DNA of 64,000 nt from Rothia sp. (in: high G+C Gram-positive bacteria) (GTDB lineage: Bacteria; Actinomycetota; Actinomycetes; Actinomycetales; Micrococcaceae), in assembly GCA_030524105.1 (NCBI GenBank), contig JAUNHE010000002.1, positions 1 to 64,000 on the forward strand, read 5' to 3'. This document shows positions 19,179 through 28,017 of the stretch, piece after piece. Position 1 is the stretch's first letter, and each line of letters begins with the position of its first letter. Under the pieces are notes generated by a model that saw only the letters and a program-made list of their open reading frames with translations, had not been told where the DNA came from and did no database searches. A program made the translations under genes and the position numbers.

Positions 19179-19895
19179 ATGCTGGAAAATATAGGAGTGA
19201 GTAAGAGTCTATCTAATCCCGATGATGCCGCTGATTCTGCCGGCAAACAGCAGCAGTCAGATGAGGCTGCCCCTGTCAAGCCCCAGATTACCGTCCGCCA
19301 AGCCCAGCGGATTCATGCTCCGGCGCGCAACATGATTATTTCCATGGCTGTGATGATTGCCATACTTATTCCTATTTTGTGGCTGGCCCCTCAGCTAACC
19401 AATACCAAGAATTATTACGAGCCCAGGGTTGATCTGCCAGCTATTGCGGTTCAGGCTAGCCAGGCTGCCGGCTATCCGGTAGCTGCCCCTGAGTTAGAGG
19501 GCTGGACCTATAATTTTGCCCGTTGGAACAGCAACCAGCCGGATGGGGTAGATTTTTGGAACACAGGCATGCTAACTGCCCAGCAACAATATATTGAGCT
19601 TATTCAGGCCAAGGATGCCAACCCAACCTGGGTTGCCCAAAAAACCCAGAATGCTCCCGTTTCTGAGACCAGGCACATTGCCGGCCTTGACTGGGAGGTG
19701 AGGGTTTTTACCGATCAGAAGGATGCCAGCACAAAAACCTACTACATAGGTAAACTCAGCAGCAGTACCCTTATTTTGGCCGGCCAGGCAGATCCAGAAG
19801 TTTTTGAACAACTAGCCCAGGCTGTCCTCACCTATAACAAGAACCCCACCTACACACCGGCTCCTAGCCAGAGCGGAACGAGCGGTATCCTCTAA
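19179..19895 (+). CDS. DUF4245 membrane-anchored protein
   Basis: A 238-residue protein with a hydrophilic N terminus of about 47 residues, one membrane helix (roughly 50-70) and an extracytoplasmic domain rich in Trp/Tyr. Size, topology and position divergent from glpX match DUF4245, function unknown. Start is ambiguous: ATG at 19179 lacks a ribosome site, and GTG at 19197 is an in-frame alternative giving 232 residues. Confidence 0.8.
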   Translation: MLENIGVSKSLSNPDDAADSAGKQQQSDEAAPVKPQITVRQAQRIHAPARNMIISMAVMIAILIPILWLAPQLTNTKNYYEPRVDLPAIAVQASQAAGYPVAAPELEGWTYNFARWNSNQPDGVDFWNTGMLTAQQQYIELIQAKDANPTWVAQKTQNAPVSETRHIAGLDWEVRVFTDQKDASTKTYYIGKLSSSTLILAGQADPEVFEQLAQAVLTYNKNPTYTPAPSQSGTSGIL

Positions 19896-20018
19896 GAGGA
19901 TTGAGGCCTAGCAGCTCTGAAGGCAGCCCGTAGAGAGCGTAGAGATGACCTAACAGCGCTGAAATCTTCGGGCTACCCACCAGCACAGTCCGGCAAAGAG
20001 TACTATGAATAACCCTCT
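19896..20018. other. Structured intergenic tail after DUF4245
   Basis: First part of a 500-base stretch without a conserved gene. Segments AGCCCG and CGGGCT about 50 bases apart could pair and may form the transcript end, without a T-run. AT content rises sharply after about 20010, where two tiny minus-strand frames begin. Confidence 0.35.
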
Positions 20019-20195
20019 TTAATTTTCTCTAAAATTTTTTGAAGATACAGCTAATAATATACTCGCTATCAGAGTTGCTGATAAGACCCCTAGCCCTCCA
20101 TCGCCTCGTAAAACTGATGGCACCATCATAATAGCAACACTTCCCAAAATAGCTGCTACTAGAATTAATGCAGGAAATAAATATCTATTTTTCAT
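20019..20195 (-). CDS. Small two-helix membrane protein
   Basis: A 58-residue frame beginning MKNRYLFPALILVAAI and ending SSKNFREN. Two hydrophobic helices (about 6-24 and 35-51) are joined by a short polar loop containing RGDGG. The ATG is preceded by GTAGGATACT, a plausible ribosome site. It is AT-rich and uses codons such as TTA and AAA more than its neighbours, which suggests acquisition from elsewhere. No family recognised. A second small frame ends seven bases upstream on the same strand, so the two may form a mini-operon or be remnants of a larger locus. Confidence 0.5.
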   Translation of the reverse strand: MKNRYLFPALILVAAILGSVAIMMVPSVLRGDGGLGVLSATLIASILLAVSSKNFREN

Positions 20196-20201
20196 AGTAT
20201 C

Positions 20202-20402
20202 CTACTTGAGACAAGGAGCCAGGGCTGCAATAGAAGCTCCAGGCTGATAATCTACTGACCTTAAACCATTATCTGTCCTATAAGGATTAAGAATTATTCC
20301 ATCGTTACCAGCAATCCAATCATACCGCCTCCTGGGTGCAAACCAGCAGTATTCCCTATAATGGGGGTAGCTTTCCGGCAAATTTAGTGATAGGAGCAGC
20401 AT
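20202..20402 (-). CDS. Possible small protein or truncated gene remnant
   Basis: A 66-residue frame starting from an ATG that overlaps the divergent carbonic anhydrase start codon and stopping seven bases before the small membrane protein gene. It is rich in Tyr, Trp, Arg and Asn, has two cysteines and no clear ribosome site. The frame stays open further upstream into the carbonic anhydrase coding region. It may be the tail of a gene whose front was lost, or a chance frame. No family recognised. Confidence 0.25.
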   Translation of the reverse strand: MLLLSLNLPESYPHYREYCWFAPRRRYDWIAGNDGIILNPYRTDNGLRSVDYQPGASIAALAPCLK

Positions 20403-21009
20403 GACGCTTACACCAAAGCAGGCGCTTGAAAAACTCATCCAGGGTAACCAACGTTTTATTTCGGGAGAGCCAGAGCATCCAAACCAGAATGCCGAACGCC
20501 GGGCTCATCTGACCGGTGGACAGAACCCTTTTGCCACTATCTTTGGTTGCTCAGACTCCCGCCTAGCCGCTGAAGTCATTTTTGATCAGGGCCTGGGCGA
20601 TATGTTTGTGGTTCGCACGGCCGGCCAGGTCATGGAATCCACCACGCTGGGTTCCCTGGAATTCGGGGTTGAAGGTCTTTCCACCCCCCTGATTGTTGTC
20701 CTAGGCCACGATTCCTGCGGTGCAGTTAAGGCTACTAAGCAGTCTCTGCAAACCGGCCAGCTACCCGGGGGTTTCCAGCGCAACCTTGTTGAGCGCATTA
20801 TTCCGGCAGCAATTTCTGCCAACCTACCCGCTGATTGCAGCATCAACGATGTAGTCCGTGAGCACACCAGGTACACGGTAGAGAGTATCCTGGAGCAATC
20901 ATCCATTATTGCCCAGGCTGTACAAGACAATAGGACAGCCGTGGTAGGACTCTTCTACCACCTTGCCGGCGGCATGGTAGAACGGGTATGTTCTTCGGAC
21001 AATATCTAG
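20401..21009 (+). CDS. Beta-class carbonic anhydrase
   Basis: Reversibly hydrates CO2 to bicarbonate in the cytosol. The zinc ligands are visible as C50 and D52 in CSDSR (R54 completes the Asp-Arg dyad), H103 and C106 in GHDSCGAVK. Length 202 is normal. AGGAG lies four bases before the ATG. In this family of bacteria the gene usually precedes fumC, as here. Bicarbonate would feed PurK and anaplerotic carboxylations. Confidence 0.95.
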   Translation: MTLTPKQALEKLIQGNQRFISGEPEHPNQNAERRAHLTGGQNPFATIFGCSDSRLAAEVIFDQGLGDMFVVRTAGQVMESTTLGSLEFGVEGLSTPLIVVLGHDSCGAVKATKQSLQTGQLPGGFQRNLVERIIPAAISANLPADCSINDVVREHTRYTVESILEQSSIIAQAVQDNRTAVVGLFYHLAGGMVERVCSSDNI

Positions 21010-21105
21010 AACTTCAGGCCCTTACTTCAAAAAAATTCAGGCCGCTTCTGCCGCAGAAGACCGTTAATGAGACACAGTTCACCAATTTTGACTAAGCTAT
21101 GATGT

Positions 21106-22512
21106 ATGGCTGAAAACACTGAATACCGCATTGAACACGACACCATGGGCGAGGTCCGAGTACCGGCCCAAGCTCTCTACCGGGCACAGACCCAGCGTGC
21201 TGTAGAAAATTTCCCCATCTCCGGACAGAGGCTTGAATCTGCCCACATCAAGGCCCTGGCCCTGATCAAAAAAGCCGCCGCACAAGCTAACGAAGAGCTG
21301 GGAGTCCTGGACTCACAGCGGGCCCAGGCAATCCGCCAGGCTGCTGATCTGGTAGCCAGCGGCGACTACGATGAGCATTTTCCCATTGATATTTTTCAAA
21401 CTGGCTCCGGAACCTCCTCCAATATGAACACCAACGAGGTTTTAGCCAGCTTAGCCAGCCAGGCCTTGCAGGCAGAAAAAATCGAAGTTCATCCTAACGA
21501 TCACGTTAACGCCTCCCAGTCCTCCAACGATGTTTTTCCCACCTCTGTTCACCTTGCCGCCAGCGACGCACTCATCAACACCCTCCAGCCGGCTTTGGAC
21601 AAACTGGCCACTGCCCTTGAAAACAAGGCCGAGCAGTTTAAAGATGTTGTGAAATCGGGGCGTACCCATTTAATGGATGCCACCCCGGTTACCCTAGGCC
21701 AGGAATTTTCTGGTTACGCCGCTCAAGTACGCTACGGCATCGAAAGAATTACCGCATCCCTACCCCGAGTAGCTGAAGTACCGCTGGGAGGTACAGCAGT
21801 AGGTACCGGCATCAACACCCCTGCAGGATTCTCAGCCCGGGTTATCGAGCTACTGGCCCAGGAAACCGGTCTACCCCTTACGGAAGCCCGCAACCACTTT
21901 GAGGCCCAGGCCAACCGGGACGGGCTGGTTGAGATCTCCGGACAACTAAGAACCCTTGCCTACTCGCTGATGAAGATCTGCAACGATATCCGCTGGATGG
22001 GCTCAGGCCCCAACACCGGCTTGGCAGAGCTACACATCCCGGATCTACAACCGGGCTCCTCCATTATGCCCGGTAAAGTTAACCCGGTGATCTGCGAGGC
22101 CGTCATTCAGGTGGCTGCCCAGGTGATCGGAAACGATACCACTATTGCCCTTTCCTCCACTAACGGCGCTTTTGAGCTTAATGTGGGCATTCCTGTGATG
22201 GCAGCGAATCTTCTGCAATCAATCCGCTTACTGGCTAACGCTTCAAGCGTCATGTCAGATAAGATGATCGACGGCCTTGAAGCTAATGTTGAGCGTGCCC
22301 GTTTCTTAGCTGAGGCATCCCCATCAACCGTGACCCCTATGAATAAACTGATCGGTTATGAGGCTGCAGCCAAGATTGCCAAATACTCTGTGGCTCATAA
22401 AACCACGGTGCGTGAGGCAGTGCTAGCCCTTGGGTACGTTGAAAACGGCCAGGTAACCGAAGAAGAGCTAGATCAAGCACTAGACGTTACCAAAATGCTC
22501 GGCAACTACTAG
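21106..22512 (+). CDS. fumC: Class II fumarate hydratase
   Basis: Interconverts fumarate and malate in the citric acid cycle. The superfamily signature [12 protein letters not shown] occurs around residue 320, with [17 protein letters not shown] and [10 protein letters not shown] upstream, all active-site segments of the fumarase/aspartase family. Length 468 is typical. There is no obvious ribosome site before the ATG at 21106. It completes, with sdhCDAB at 53-57 kb, part of the oxidative cycle. Confidence 0.96.
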   Translation: MAENTEYRIEHDTMGEVRVPAQALYRAQTQRAVENFPISGQRLESAHIKALALIKKAAAQANEELGVLDSQRAQAIRQAADLVASGDYDEHFPIDIFQTGSGTSSNMNTNEVLASLASQALQAEKIEVHPNDHVNASQSSNDVFPTSVHLAASDALINTLQPALDKLATALENKAEQFKDVVKSGRTHLMDATPVTLGQEFSGYAAQVRYGIERITASLPRVAEVPLGGTAVGTGINTPAGFSARVIELLAQETGLPLTEARNHFEAQANRDGLVEISGQLRTLAYSLMKICNDIRWMGSGPNTGLAELHIPDLQPGSSIMPGKVNPVICEAVIQVAAQVIGNDTTIALSSTNGAFELNVGIPVMAANLLQSIRLLANASSVMSDKMIDGLEANVERARFLAEASPSTVTPMNKLIGYEAAAKIAKYSVAHKTTVREAVLALGYVENGQVTEEELDQALDVTKMLGNY

Positions 22513-22554
22513 AAGCCCTTATTCCCCCTTATATCCCCCATACACTCCCCAATT

Positions 22555-22613
22555 CTCGTGGATGTTTACCCAGCACCCGACCCCAGCGGTTGACCTGGAT
22601 AAACATCCACGAG
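22555..22613. repeat. Long inverted repeat downstream of fumC
   Basis: CTCGTGGATGTTTA (22555-22568) and TAAACATCCACGAG (22600-22613) are perfect 14-bp arms; after one mismatch the stem continues CCAG/CTGG, giving about 18 pairs around a 21-base loop. There is no T-run on either side, so it may be an intrinsic transcript end, a processing site or an operator of the next gene, which starts 33 bases on. Confidence 0.65.
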
Positions 22614-22646
22614 AAGTTTGTGTGGACCTAAGGTTAGGAATTTATC

Positions 22647-23123
22647 GTGAGCGAAAACTGTATAAGAACCTTAGAGGACGGTAGAAGACAGTTTCAGTAC
22701 TCTGAAGCAGAGACTCTCAACGCCGTTGAGCAGCATAGCCAGATGGCAGAGGAGCCTATCAGCCACCCAGACAGGAGGTGGCTAGACGCCTCTGAGATCT
22801 TTAAACTGGCAACCTTCCTGCTGGCTAACCTGCTGCTAAGCATCCTGAATCTCTTGCCTGGCGTGCTGATCTATTCATTCATCACTGAGAATATGCTGCA
22901 TCCGCAATCCTCAGCACAGGGCCTGGTTAATGACAGTTCCCGCGGCTACTTTATTATTATTCCGCTTGTCCTGGCCTATCTTGTGATCTGGTCCATTCTC
23001 AATGTTCTGATGATTAACTCTATGCGCTATCGGCGCAGCGCCTATTGGATTGCTGCCGTTGTCATCAACCTCTCCCCCACGGCTCTTTTCTTCACCTATA
23101 CACTCGTGATTTACCCCACTTAA
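22647..23123 (+). CDS. Hypothetical three-helix membrane protein
   Basis: A 158-residue protein with a polar N terminus of about 50 residues and three hydrophobic helices (about 55-78, 98-122, 130-155). GTG start with TTAGGA seven bases upstream. No family recognised. It is alone on its strand, between fumC and a convergent Nudix gene, and is preceded by the long inverted repeat. Codon composition is like the neighbours, so it is probably a resident lineage-specific gene. Confidence 0.6.
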   Translation: MSENCIRTLEDGRRQFQYSEAETLNAVEQHSQMAEEPISHPDRRWLDASEIFKLATFLLANLLLSILNLLPGVLIYSFITENMLHPQSSAQGLVNDSSRGYFIIIPLVLAYLVIWSILNVLMINSMRYRRSAYWIAAVVINLSPTALFFTYTLVIYPT

Positions 23124-23156
23124 GCCGGGAAAAAGTCACAATATTAAGCCAGTCCC

Positions 23157-23642
23157 CTAAACTGTCTCAAAATTAAATCGTGCACCAGCTTGCCAGTGCA
23201 AGGCAGCATCAATCCGGTCCTGCATGCGTTCATTACAGAGCTGGCCCACCTGCTCCAAGCTGGCCCAAAGAACCTCCGAAGATTCTTCGTCATTAACCCT
23301 TGCTTGACCAGAAACCCAGCGGCAGTAAAAAGTATGGTCCAAGAACTGGCAGCGGTCACCGTTAACAAATTTCTGGGCAGGATCAGCCTTTACCTGCGCC
23401 AGGGCAACCACCTCAATCCTTACATTTGCCTCCTCCATAGCCTCCCGCACCACCGTCAGGGCAGGGTTCTCTCCAGGGTCAACAATGCCGGTAATGGGAG
23501 TCCACAAACCGTTATCAGACCGGCGTACCAGCAAAATTTTGCCATCCTCCTGGCGCTGAATAACCGCCGTTGCCCCCGACAACCACAGTAAGTCATGGCC
23601 AATTTTTGACCTCAGCTTAAGAATAAATTCCGGTGTAGGCAT
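23157..23642 (-). CDS. Nudix hydrolase
   Basis: A 161-residue Nudix-fold hydrolase that would cleave a nucleoside-diphosphate derivative. The Nudix box spans residues 52-74: G52, E58, R66-E67 and E70-E71 are all in place, with N in place of the usual final glycine. Around the box the sequence resembles MutT-like and NADH-pyrophosphatase-like Nudix proteins, but substrate cannot be assigned. ATG start. Confidence 0.85.
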   Translation of the reverse strand: MPTPEFILKLRSKIGHDLLWLSGATAVIQRQEDGKILLVRRSDNGLWTPITGIVDPGENPALTVVREAMEEANVRIEVVALAQVKADPAQKFVNGDRCQFLDHTFYCRWVSGQARVNDEESSEVLWASLEQVGQLCNERMQDRIDAALHWQAGARFNFETV

Positions 23643-23728
23643 GTTTTATTTTCCCTTGTAATTCCTGAAAAGATTTCTTTGCTTAAGAAAAGCCTACCTA
23701 GGAGCCAGCCCTTTAAGGGCTAGGGCCA

Positions 23729-24208
23729 CTAGGCCGGAAAAAAGATAGCCAGGCTTGCCCCCATAAGCATAAAGGGGCCAAAAGCAAGCTGAGTTTTAGC
23801 CGAAGCCCGGCCTGTCACCATCAGGGACACAGCAAAAAGACCACCCAAGACAAAAGCCAGCAAGGTCGCCCACAAAATATGCGGGGCTGAAAAGAAGCCA
23901 CACAGCATGCCGATCACCCCGGCAAGCTTGACGTCTCCCAGGCCCAGGGCCCGCCCAGAAACCAGCCGTAGCAGCCAATAGACCCCAGCTAAAAAGACAG
24001 CACCGTAGGCCGTCTGCCTGATCCGCAATCCATCATGGGCAAGGAGTAAAACCAAAAATAAGGGAAGACCGATACCGGCGTACATGGGCAAAACAATCTT
24101 ATCCGGCAGGCGATGCTGGCTTACATCAATCTTCCACAGCCTTCGGGCACACAGCAAAAAGTAGACTAAGACACCCAGTAGTAGGATGGCTTGAACCAGA
24201 GCGCGCAT
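23729..24208 (-). CDS. A24-type prepilin peptidase-like protein
   Basis: A short polytopic membrane protein with the GLGDVKL motif, the GxGD aspartyl-protease signature of type IV prepilin peptidases, followed by four hydrophobic helices. It lacks the N-terminal cysteine-rich methylase domain of PilD. Family members cleave type IV pilin or Tad/Flp pilin leaders. I prefer ATG at 24208, preceded by AGGGG; GTG at 24259 would add 17 residues. No pilin or secretion ATPase gene is in the window, so its substrate lies elsewhere. Confidence 0.82.
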   Translation of the reverse strand: MRALVQAILLLGVLVYFLLCARRLWKIDVSQHRLPDKIVLPMYAGIGLPLFLVLLLAHDGLRIRQTAYGAVFLAGVYWLLRLVSGRALGLGDVKLAGVIGMLCGFFSAPHILWATLLAFVLGGLFAVSLMVTGRASAKTQLAFGPFMLMGASLAIFFPA

Positions 24209-24281
24209 ACTGCCCCTATGGGCCAGCAGCAGATAGCCAAGAATCTCTTGTGCGATCACGGCAGCAAATAATCCTTATCCT

Positions 24282-25043
24282 CTAAGAACCAAAACGGCGT
24301 TGCCGCTTGGCGTAGTCCTGCAAGGCCCGTAAAAATTCAACCCGGGAAAAATCGGGCCACAAAACCTGCGAAAAATAAAATTCGGAGTAAGCGGACTGCC
24401 AGGTTAGAAAACCGGAAAGTCGCTGTTCACCGGAGGTCCTAATCAGTAAGTCTGGGTCAGGCATACCGCAGGTATAAAGATACTGGTCTATATCCTCTAC
24501 CTTCAGGTTATTCATAAGGTCAGCCATAGTCTGGCCATTTTTCTGGGCTTCTAAGAGCAGCTGGCGCATAGCATCAACAATTTCTTGCCGGCCATCGTAA
24601 CCAACAGCAATATTAACCTGCACCTGCTTAACCTGGCTGGTTGCAGTCGCAGCCTGACTAAAGCTGGCTGCTAAAGACGCTGGCAAGCGCCAAAGCTGAC
24701 CTACCGGATAGATTTTTGCCACCTTGCTATCGGCAAGAGCCAGTACCAGCCCCTCAATGACTTCTAGCAAATCTGCTAACTCAGCGGCGCTACGCTTCAG
24801 GTTTTCTGTTGAAAGCATGTACAAGGTGACCATAGGAATATCTAAGTCCTTACACCACCGCAAAAAATCGGCAACACGTTCTGCCCCAGCCTGGTGGCCG
24901 TGTTTTGTACTTTTACCTAATTGAGCGGCCCAGCGGCGGTTACCGTCCATCAGCACACCAATATGGCGCGGCAAACGCCCGGGTGCAATAGAGCCCAAAA
25001 GGGACTTCTCGTAGTCAGTATAGAGAGGCTGAGCAAGCTTCAC
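24282..25043 (-). CDS. uppS: Isoprenyl (polyprenyl diphosphate) synthase
   Basis: A cis-prenyltransferase that elongates isoprenoid diphosphates to the polyprenyl lipid carrier for cell-wall synthesis. HIGVLMDGNRRWA (residues 27-39, catalytic D33) and RTSGEQRLSGFL near residue 200 are the family signatures. GTG start with AAAGGAG eight bases upstream. Length 253 fits. Chain length (C50 or C55) cannot be told. Functionally it links ispE to popT, pmt and the LCP ligase of this window. Confidence 0.95.
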   Translation of the reverse strand: MKLAQPLYTDYEKSLLGSIAPGRLPRHIGVLMDGNRRWAAQLGKSTKHGHQAGAERVADFLRWCKDLDIPMVTLYMLSTENLKRSAAELADLLEVIEGLVLALADSKVAKIYPVGQLWRLPASLAASFSQAATATSQVKQVQVNIAVGYDGRQEIVDAMRQLLLEAQKNGQTMADLMNNLKVEDIDQYLYTCGMPDPDLLIRTSGEQRLSGFLTWQSAYSEFYFSQVLWPDFSRVEFLRALQDYAKRQRRFGS

Positions 25044-25297
25044 TGATCGGGCTCCTTTGCAGTGCTGGCTGCTGGTGTTGTCCTAGTTTTTGGGCAGTAT
25101 CTACCCTGAAAGCGATACCTCTAATCGTAACGCGCCAAAAGAACTTTGGTGAACGTAAAATAGGGATCCGGGCAGCTTCTGTTCCCGAGGAGCTAATCAA
25201 TAGCAACTTTTTTACTAGCAATTTTTTTGCAGTCATTATTAATATAGACAGGTAGGCCAGTGCTTAATCGCACAAGCAGAACGAAGAAAGTTTAGAT

Positions 25298-25945
25298 ATG
25301 TCAGCCAGCTACGCGGTAGAGAAAAAACCGCTTCTACGTGGATGGATACACGCCTGCTTTGCCCCCATTGTCTTTATTGCCGGTATTGTCCTTATTGTTC
25401 TCTCTGGAGGGGGAAAACTAGGTTTAGCCTGCGCAGTTTTCTGCCTAACCGGTGTCTTACTTTTTGGGGTATCAGGCATGTACCATCGGGCCTACTGGCC
25501 TGAGCCGGTACGGCTACTCTTTAAACGCCTGGACCACGCCAACATCGCCATGGTCATTGCCGGAACCTATACCCCGGTAGCCCTAACTCTTCTGCAAGGT
25601 CAGCGCCAGCTGATCCTGCTTTACTCCATCTGGATCTGTGCGGCAGCTGTCGTTCTCTTTCGAGTTTTCTGGACTCATGCACCCCGCTGGCTCTACACCC
25701 CCATCTACGTATTGATGGGACTCATGGCTGTCTTTTACCTCAAAGATTTCTGGGAAGTTTGCCCAGTAGCTATGATCCTTATTAGCTGTGGTGGAGGCTT
25801 CTATATTGTAGGTGCCATCTTCTACGGCACTAAAAAACCAGAGCTAGCACCCACAGTTTTTGGTTTTCACGAGCTTTTTCATGTCTGCACGGTCATTGGT
25901 TTTATTCTGCACTATATTGCCGTCATGTTCGCTATTTTTGCCTAA
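25298..25945 (+). CDS. trhA: Hemolysin III / TrhA family membrane protein
   Basis: A seven-helix membrane protein of the PAQR/hemolysin III family. Conserved features are SGMYHR in the second helix, KRLDHANIAMVIAGTYTP in the third, and the C-terminal FHELFHV histidines, which together form a putative zinc site. Members have been linked to membrane-fluidity homeostasis. ATG start at 25298, 254 bases from the divergent uppS gene. Length 215 is typical. Confidence 0.88.
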   Translation: MSASYAVEKKPLLRGWIHACFAPIVFIAGIVLIVLSGGGKLGLACAVFCLTGVLLFGVSGMYHRAYWPEPVRLLFKRLDHANIAMVIAGTYTPVALTLLQGQRQLILLYSIWICAAAVVLFRVFWTHAPRWLYTPIYVLMGLMAVFYLKDFWEVCPVAMILISCGGGFYIVGAIFYGTKKPELAPTVFGFHELFHVCTVIGFILHYIAVMFAIFA

Positions 25946-25967
25946 GCAGGCCGGTTCCACCCGCTCG

Positions 25968-26333
25968 CTAGTGGGCCCGGCGGATGTGTTCGGCTAGCCC
26001 TGCCTCAGCGCTTGGCGGACTCGGCACACCGTCGGCCGTAGGAGAAGGAGCCTGCTGCCTGCCGGCAGTGGAAGCCGACGGATCCTGGCTTGATCCCTTC
26101 TGCCGGGCTGCCTCTTCCTGGGCCTCCCTAGCCAAGGCGTACTCATTGCGATACCGCATGCGTCTAGCCCGACGGCTCATATCCAGCATCAAAAAAATAA
26201 TAAAAACACCCAAGATTAAGGTCATGACAAAGCCCAGGAATCCGGGAGATCCAAGGGGCGTGCCGTCCTCGGCAAACTTGGTGGGCACAGCGGATTCAGC
26301 ACGAAGAAGAGCCTGGGTAAGCAAAGCTGACAT
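25968..26333 (-). CDS. Small single-helix membrane protein downstream of mca
   Basis: About 121 residues with one membrane helix (roughly 30-50) then a basic patch SRRARRMRYR and a disordered Ala/Ser/Pro/Gln-rich cytoplasmic tail. ATG at 26333 or GTG at 26336. A similar small membrane protein often follows mca in Actinobacteria, so this is probably a conserved partner gene of unknown function. The gap to mca is about 80 bases. Confidence 0.65.
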   Translation of the reverse strand: MSALLTQALLRAESAVPTKFAEDGTPLGSPGFLGFVMTLILGVFIIFLMLDMSRRARRMRYRNEYALAREAQEEAARQKGSSQDPSASTAGRQQAPSPTADGVPSPPSAEAGLAEHIRRAH

Positions 26334-26414
26334 CACATCTTTCTCGCTCTGGTCTGGACATAAGCTGCTAAAAACTAGCGCACTGAACCATTGTACGCTG
26401 CCCTAGGAGCAGAC

Positions 26415-27392
26415 TCAGCGATACTGATCGATACCGGCCGCTAAAGACCATTCTGGTAGCTGAGACGGAACCCGTGACTGAACCAATACGTAATCCTCCC
26501 AGGGCCAAATAGCGCGCTGCTGCTGGGCAGAAATAGCAAAAAAAAGATCGTCGGGTGAAACCTGGGAGCGGTGGGCCAGCAGGGCCTGGTCCCGTAGCGG
26601 AAAATAGTCTGCGCAGCTAATCCTCGTGGTAGTTTGATGCCGAGAAACCGGGGCTGTTTTACCTTTATCCGATTCAAGCTCCATAGCAACCCAACGAGCA
26701 AAGGGACTCTCAAGGCCAGCATCAAGAAGGTACTGGTGAAAAGCTAGCATCCGTTCAGGGTTAAAGGCGCGGTCATAATAAAGCTTAAGGGGCTCCCAGG
26801 GCCGGCCTTCCCGGGGGTAGGCCTGGCTGTCTCCAGCCTTTTCAAAGGCCTCAACGGCTACCCGGTGGCTCATAATATGGTCCGGATGAGGATAGCCTCC
26901 CATCTCGTCGTAGCTAAGAATAATGTGAGGCCTGAAGCTGCGTACCAGAGCCACCAGGGGCGCTGCTGCCCGCTCAAGAGGCTGCAGGGCAAAACAACCC
27001 CAGGGTAGGGGCGGAGTAGGATCTCCCTCGGGCAGCCCCGAATCAACAAAACCTATCCAGCGGTGCTCAATACCCAGGATCTTCTGGGCCTGAGCCATCT
27101 CAACCCGGCGCAGCCCGGCTAGGTCCCGGGAGGCAGCAGGATCAGACTGAACCTCCTTATTAAGGATGTCCCCTCGCTGTCCCCCGGTCATGCTAGCCAC
27201 CATCACCCGGGCACCGCGCTGAGCGTAGGCAGCCATTGTTGCAGCCCCCTTGGAGGACTCATCATCGGGGTGAGCATGCACTGCCAGGATTCGTAGCCCA
27301 CTATAGTCTTGCGCTAAAGGAACCTCTTCCAGAGAGGCTGGATCTTGAGCTGGCACCTCAGACGAATCCTGCACATGTTTAGCGTTGCTCAC
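26415..27392 (-). CDS. mca: Mycothiol S-conjugate amidase
   Basis: Mca cleaves mycothiol S-conjugates, releasing mercapturic acids for export and GlcN-inositol for recycling. The LmbE/PIG-L zinc motif HAHPDDE is at residues 38-44, and GGYPHPDH near residue 175 supplies the third ligand. Length 325 is nearer Mca than MshB (about 290-300), and the DUF4307 gene divergent from it is the usual Mca context. GTG start with GGAG seven bases upstream. Its presence implies mycothiol biosynthesis in this organism. Confidence 0.9.
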   Translation of the reverse strand: MSNAKHVQDSSEVPAQDPASLEEVPLAQDYSGLRILAVHAHPDDESSKGAATMAAYAQRGARVMVASMTGGQRGDILNKEVQSDPAASRDLAGLRRVEMAQAQKILGIEHRWIGFVDSGLPEGDPTPPLPWGCFALQPLERAAAPLVALVRSFRPHIILSYDEMGGYPHPDHIMSHRVAVEAFEKAGDSQAYPREGRPWEPLKLYYDRAFNPERMLAFHQYLLDAGLESPFARWVAMELESDKGKTAPVSRHQTTTRISCADYFPLRDQALLAHRSQVSPDDLFFAISAQQQRAIWPWEDYVLVQSRVPSQLPEWSLAAGIDQYR

Positions 27393-27540
27393 GTTATTAC
27401 TCCGGTGTTCTTGGCTACAGTTAAAAAGGTTTGGCTGACCGGGCCTGCATACTCTGGTTTCTCAGGCCAGCATCCTAGTAATATTAGCCAAACACTAGTT
27501 AAACTTTACAACGATATTAACCACCATGAATTGAGACTTT

Positions 27541-27960
27541 GTGACTACTTCCCTGGAAGAACGCTACGGTACCGCTAGAAAGGCCAAAAATCTTCCCTCA
27601 GCTTTTTGGGTGGCCCTAGTTAGTATAGCTGCCCTGGCCGCTGCAGCCTTCCTGTGGTGGGTTCAAGTAGACAGTTCTCAGACCCGGCCAGAATTTAAAG
27701 ATATTGGGCACAGCATCCTCAGCGCTGATCGTGTCTCCTTAACCTTTGAAGTAGTCAAAGCCCCACAAGACAGTGCGGTTTGTGCAGTCAAGGCACTCAA
27801 TGAGGCCCGGGCTCCGGTAGGATGGACGGAAGTGTCCATTGGCCCTAACTCGCCGCAGCAGGGTGACTCCCGAGTTCGGCAGGAAACTGTAACCTTTCGG
27901 GTACTGCAAGAAGCTACCGCAGTAACAGTGGATTCCTGCTGGTCAGTACCAGAGTCTTAG
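27541..27960 (+). CDS. DUF4307 membrane-anchored protein
   Basis: A 139-residue protein starting SLEERYG, with one membrane helix (about 22-42) and a small extracytoplasmic beta-rich domain. The E-R-Y-G start, helix position and location divergent from mca match DUF4307, function unknown. GTG start without a clear ribosome site, so leaderless translation is possible. Confidence 0.8.
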   Translation: MTTSLEERYGTARKAKNLPSAFWVALVSIAALAAAAFLWWVQVDSSQTRPEFKDIGHSILSADRVSLTFEVVKAPQDSAVCAVKALNEARAPVGWTEVSIGPNSPQQGDSRVRQETVTFRVLQEATAVTVDSCWSVPES

Positions 27961-28017
27961 GGTCTGGCTACGACAGGTAGTAGCAGAAAAATATATCAAC
28001 GGACTTAAGGAGAAAAG

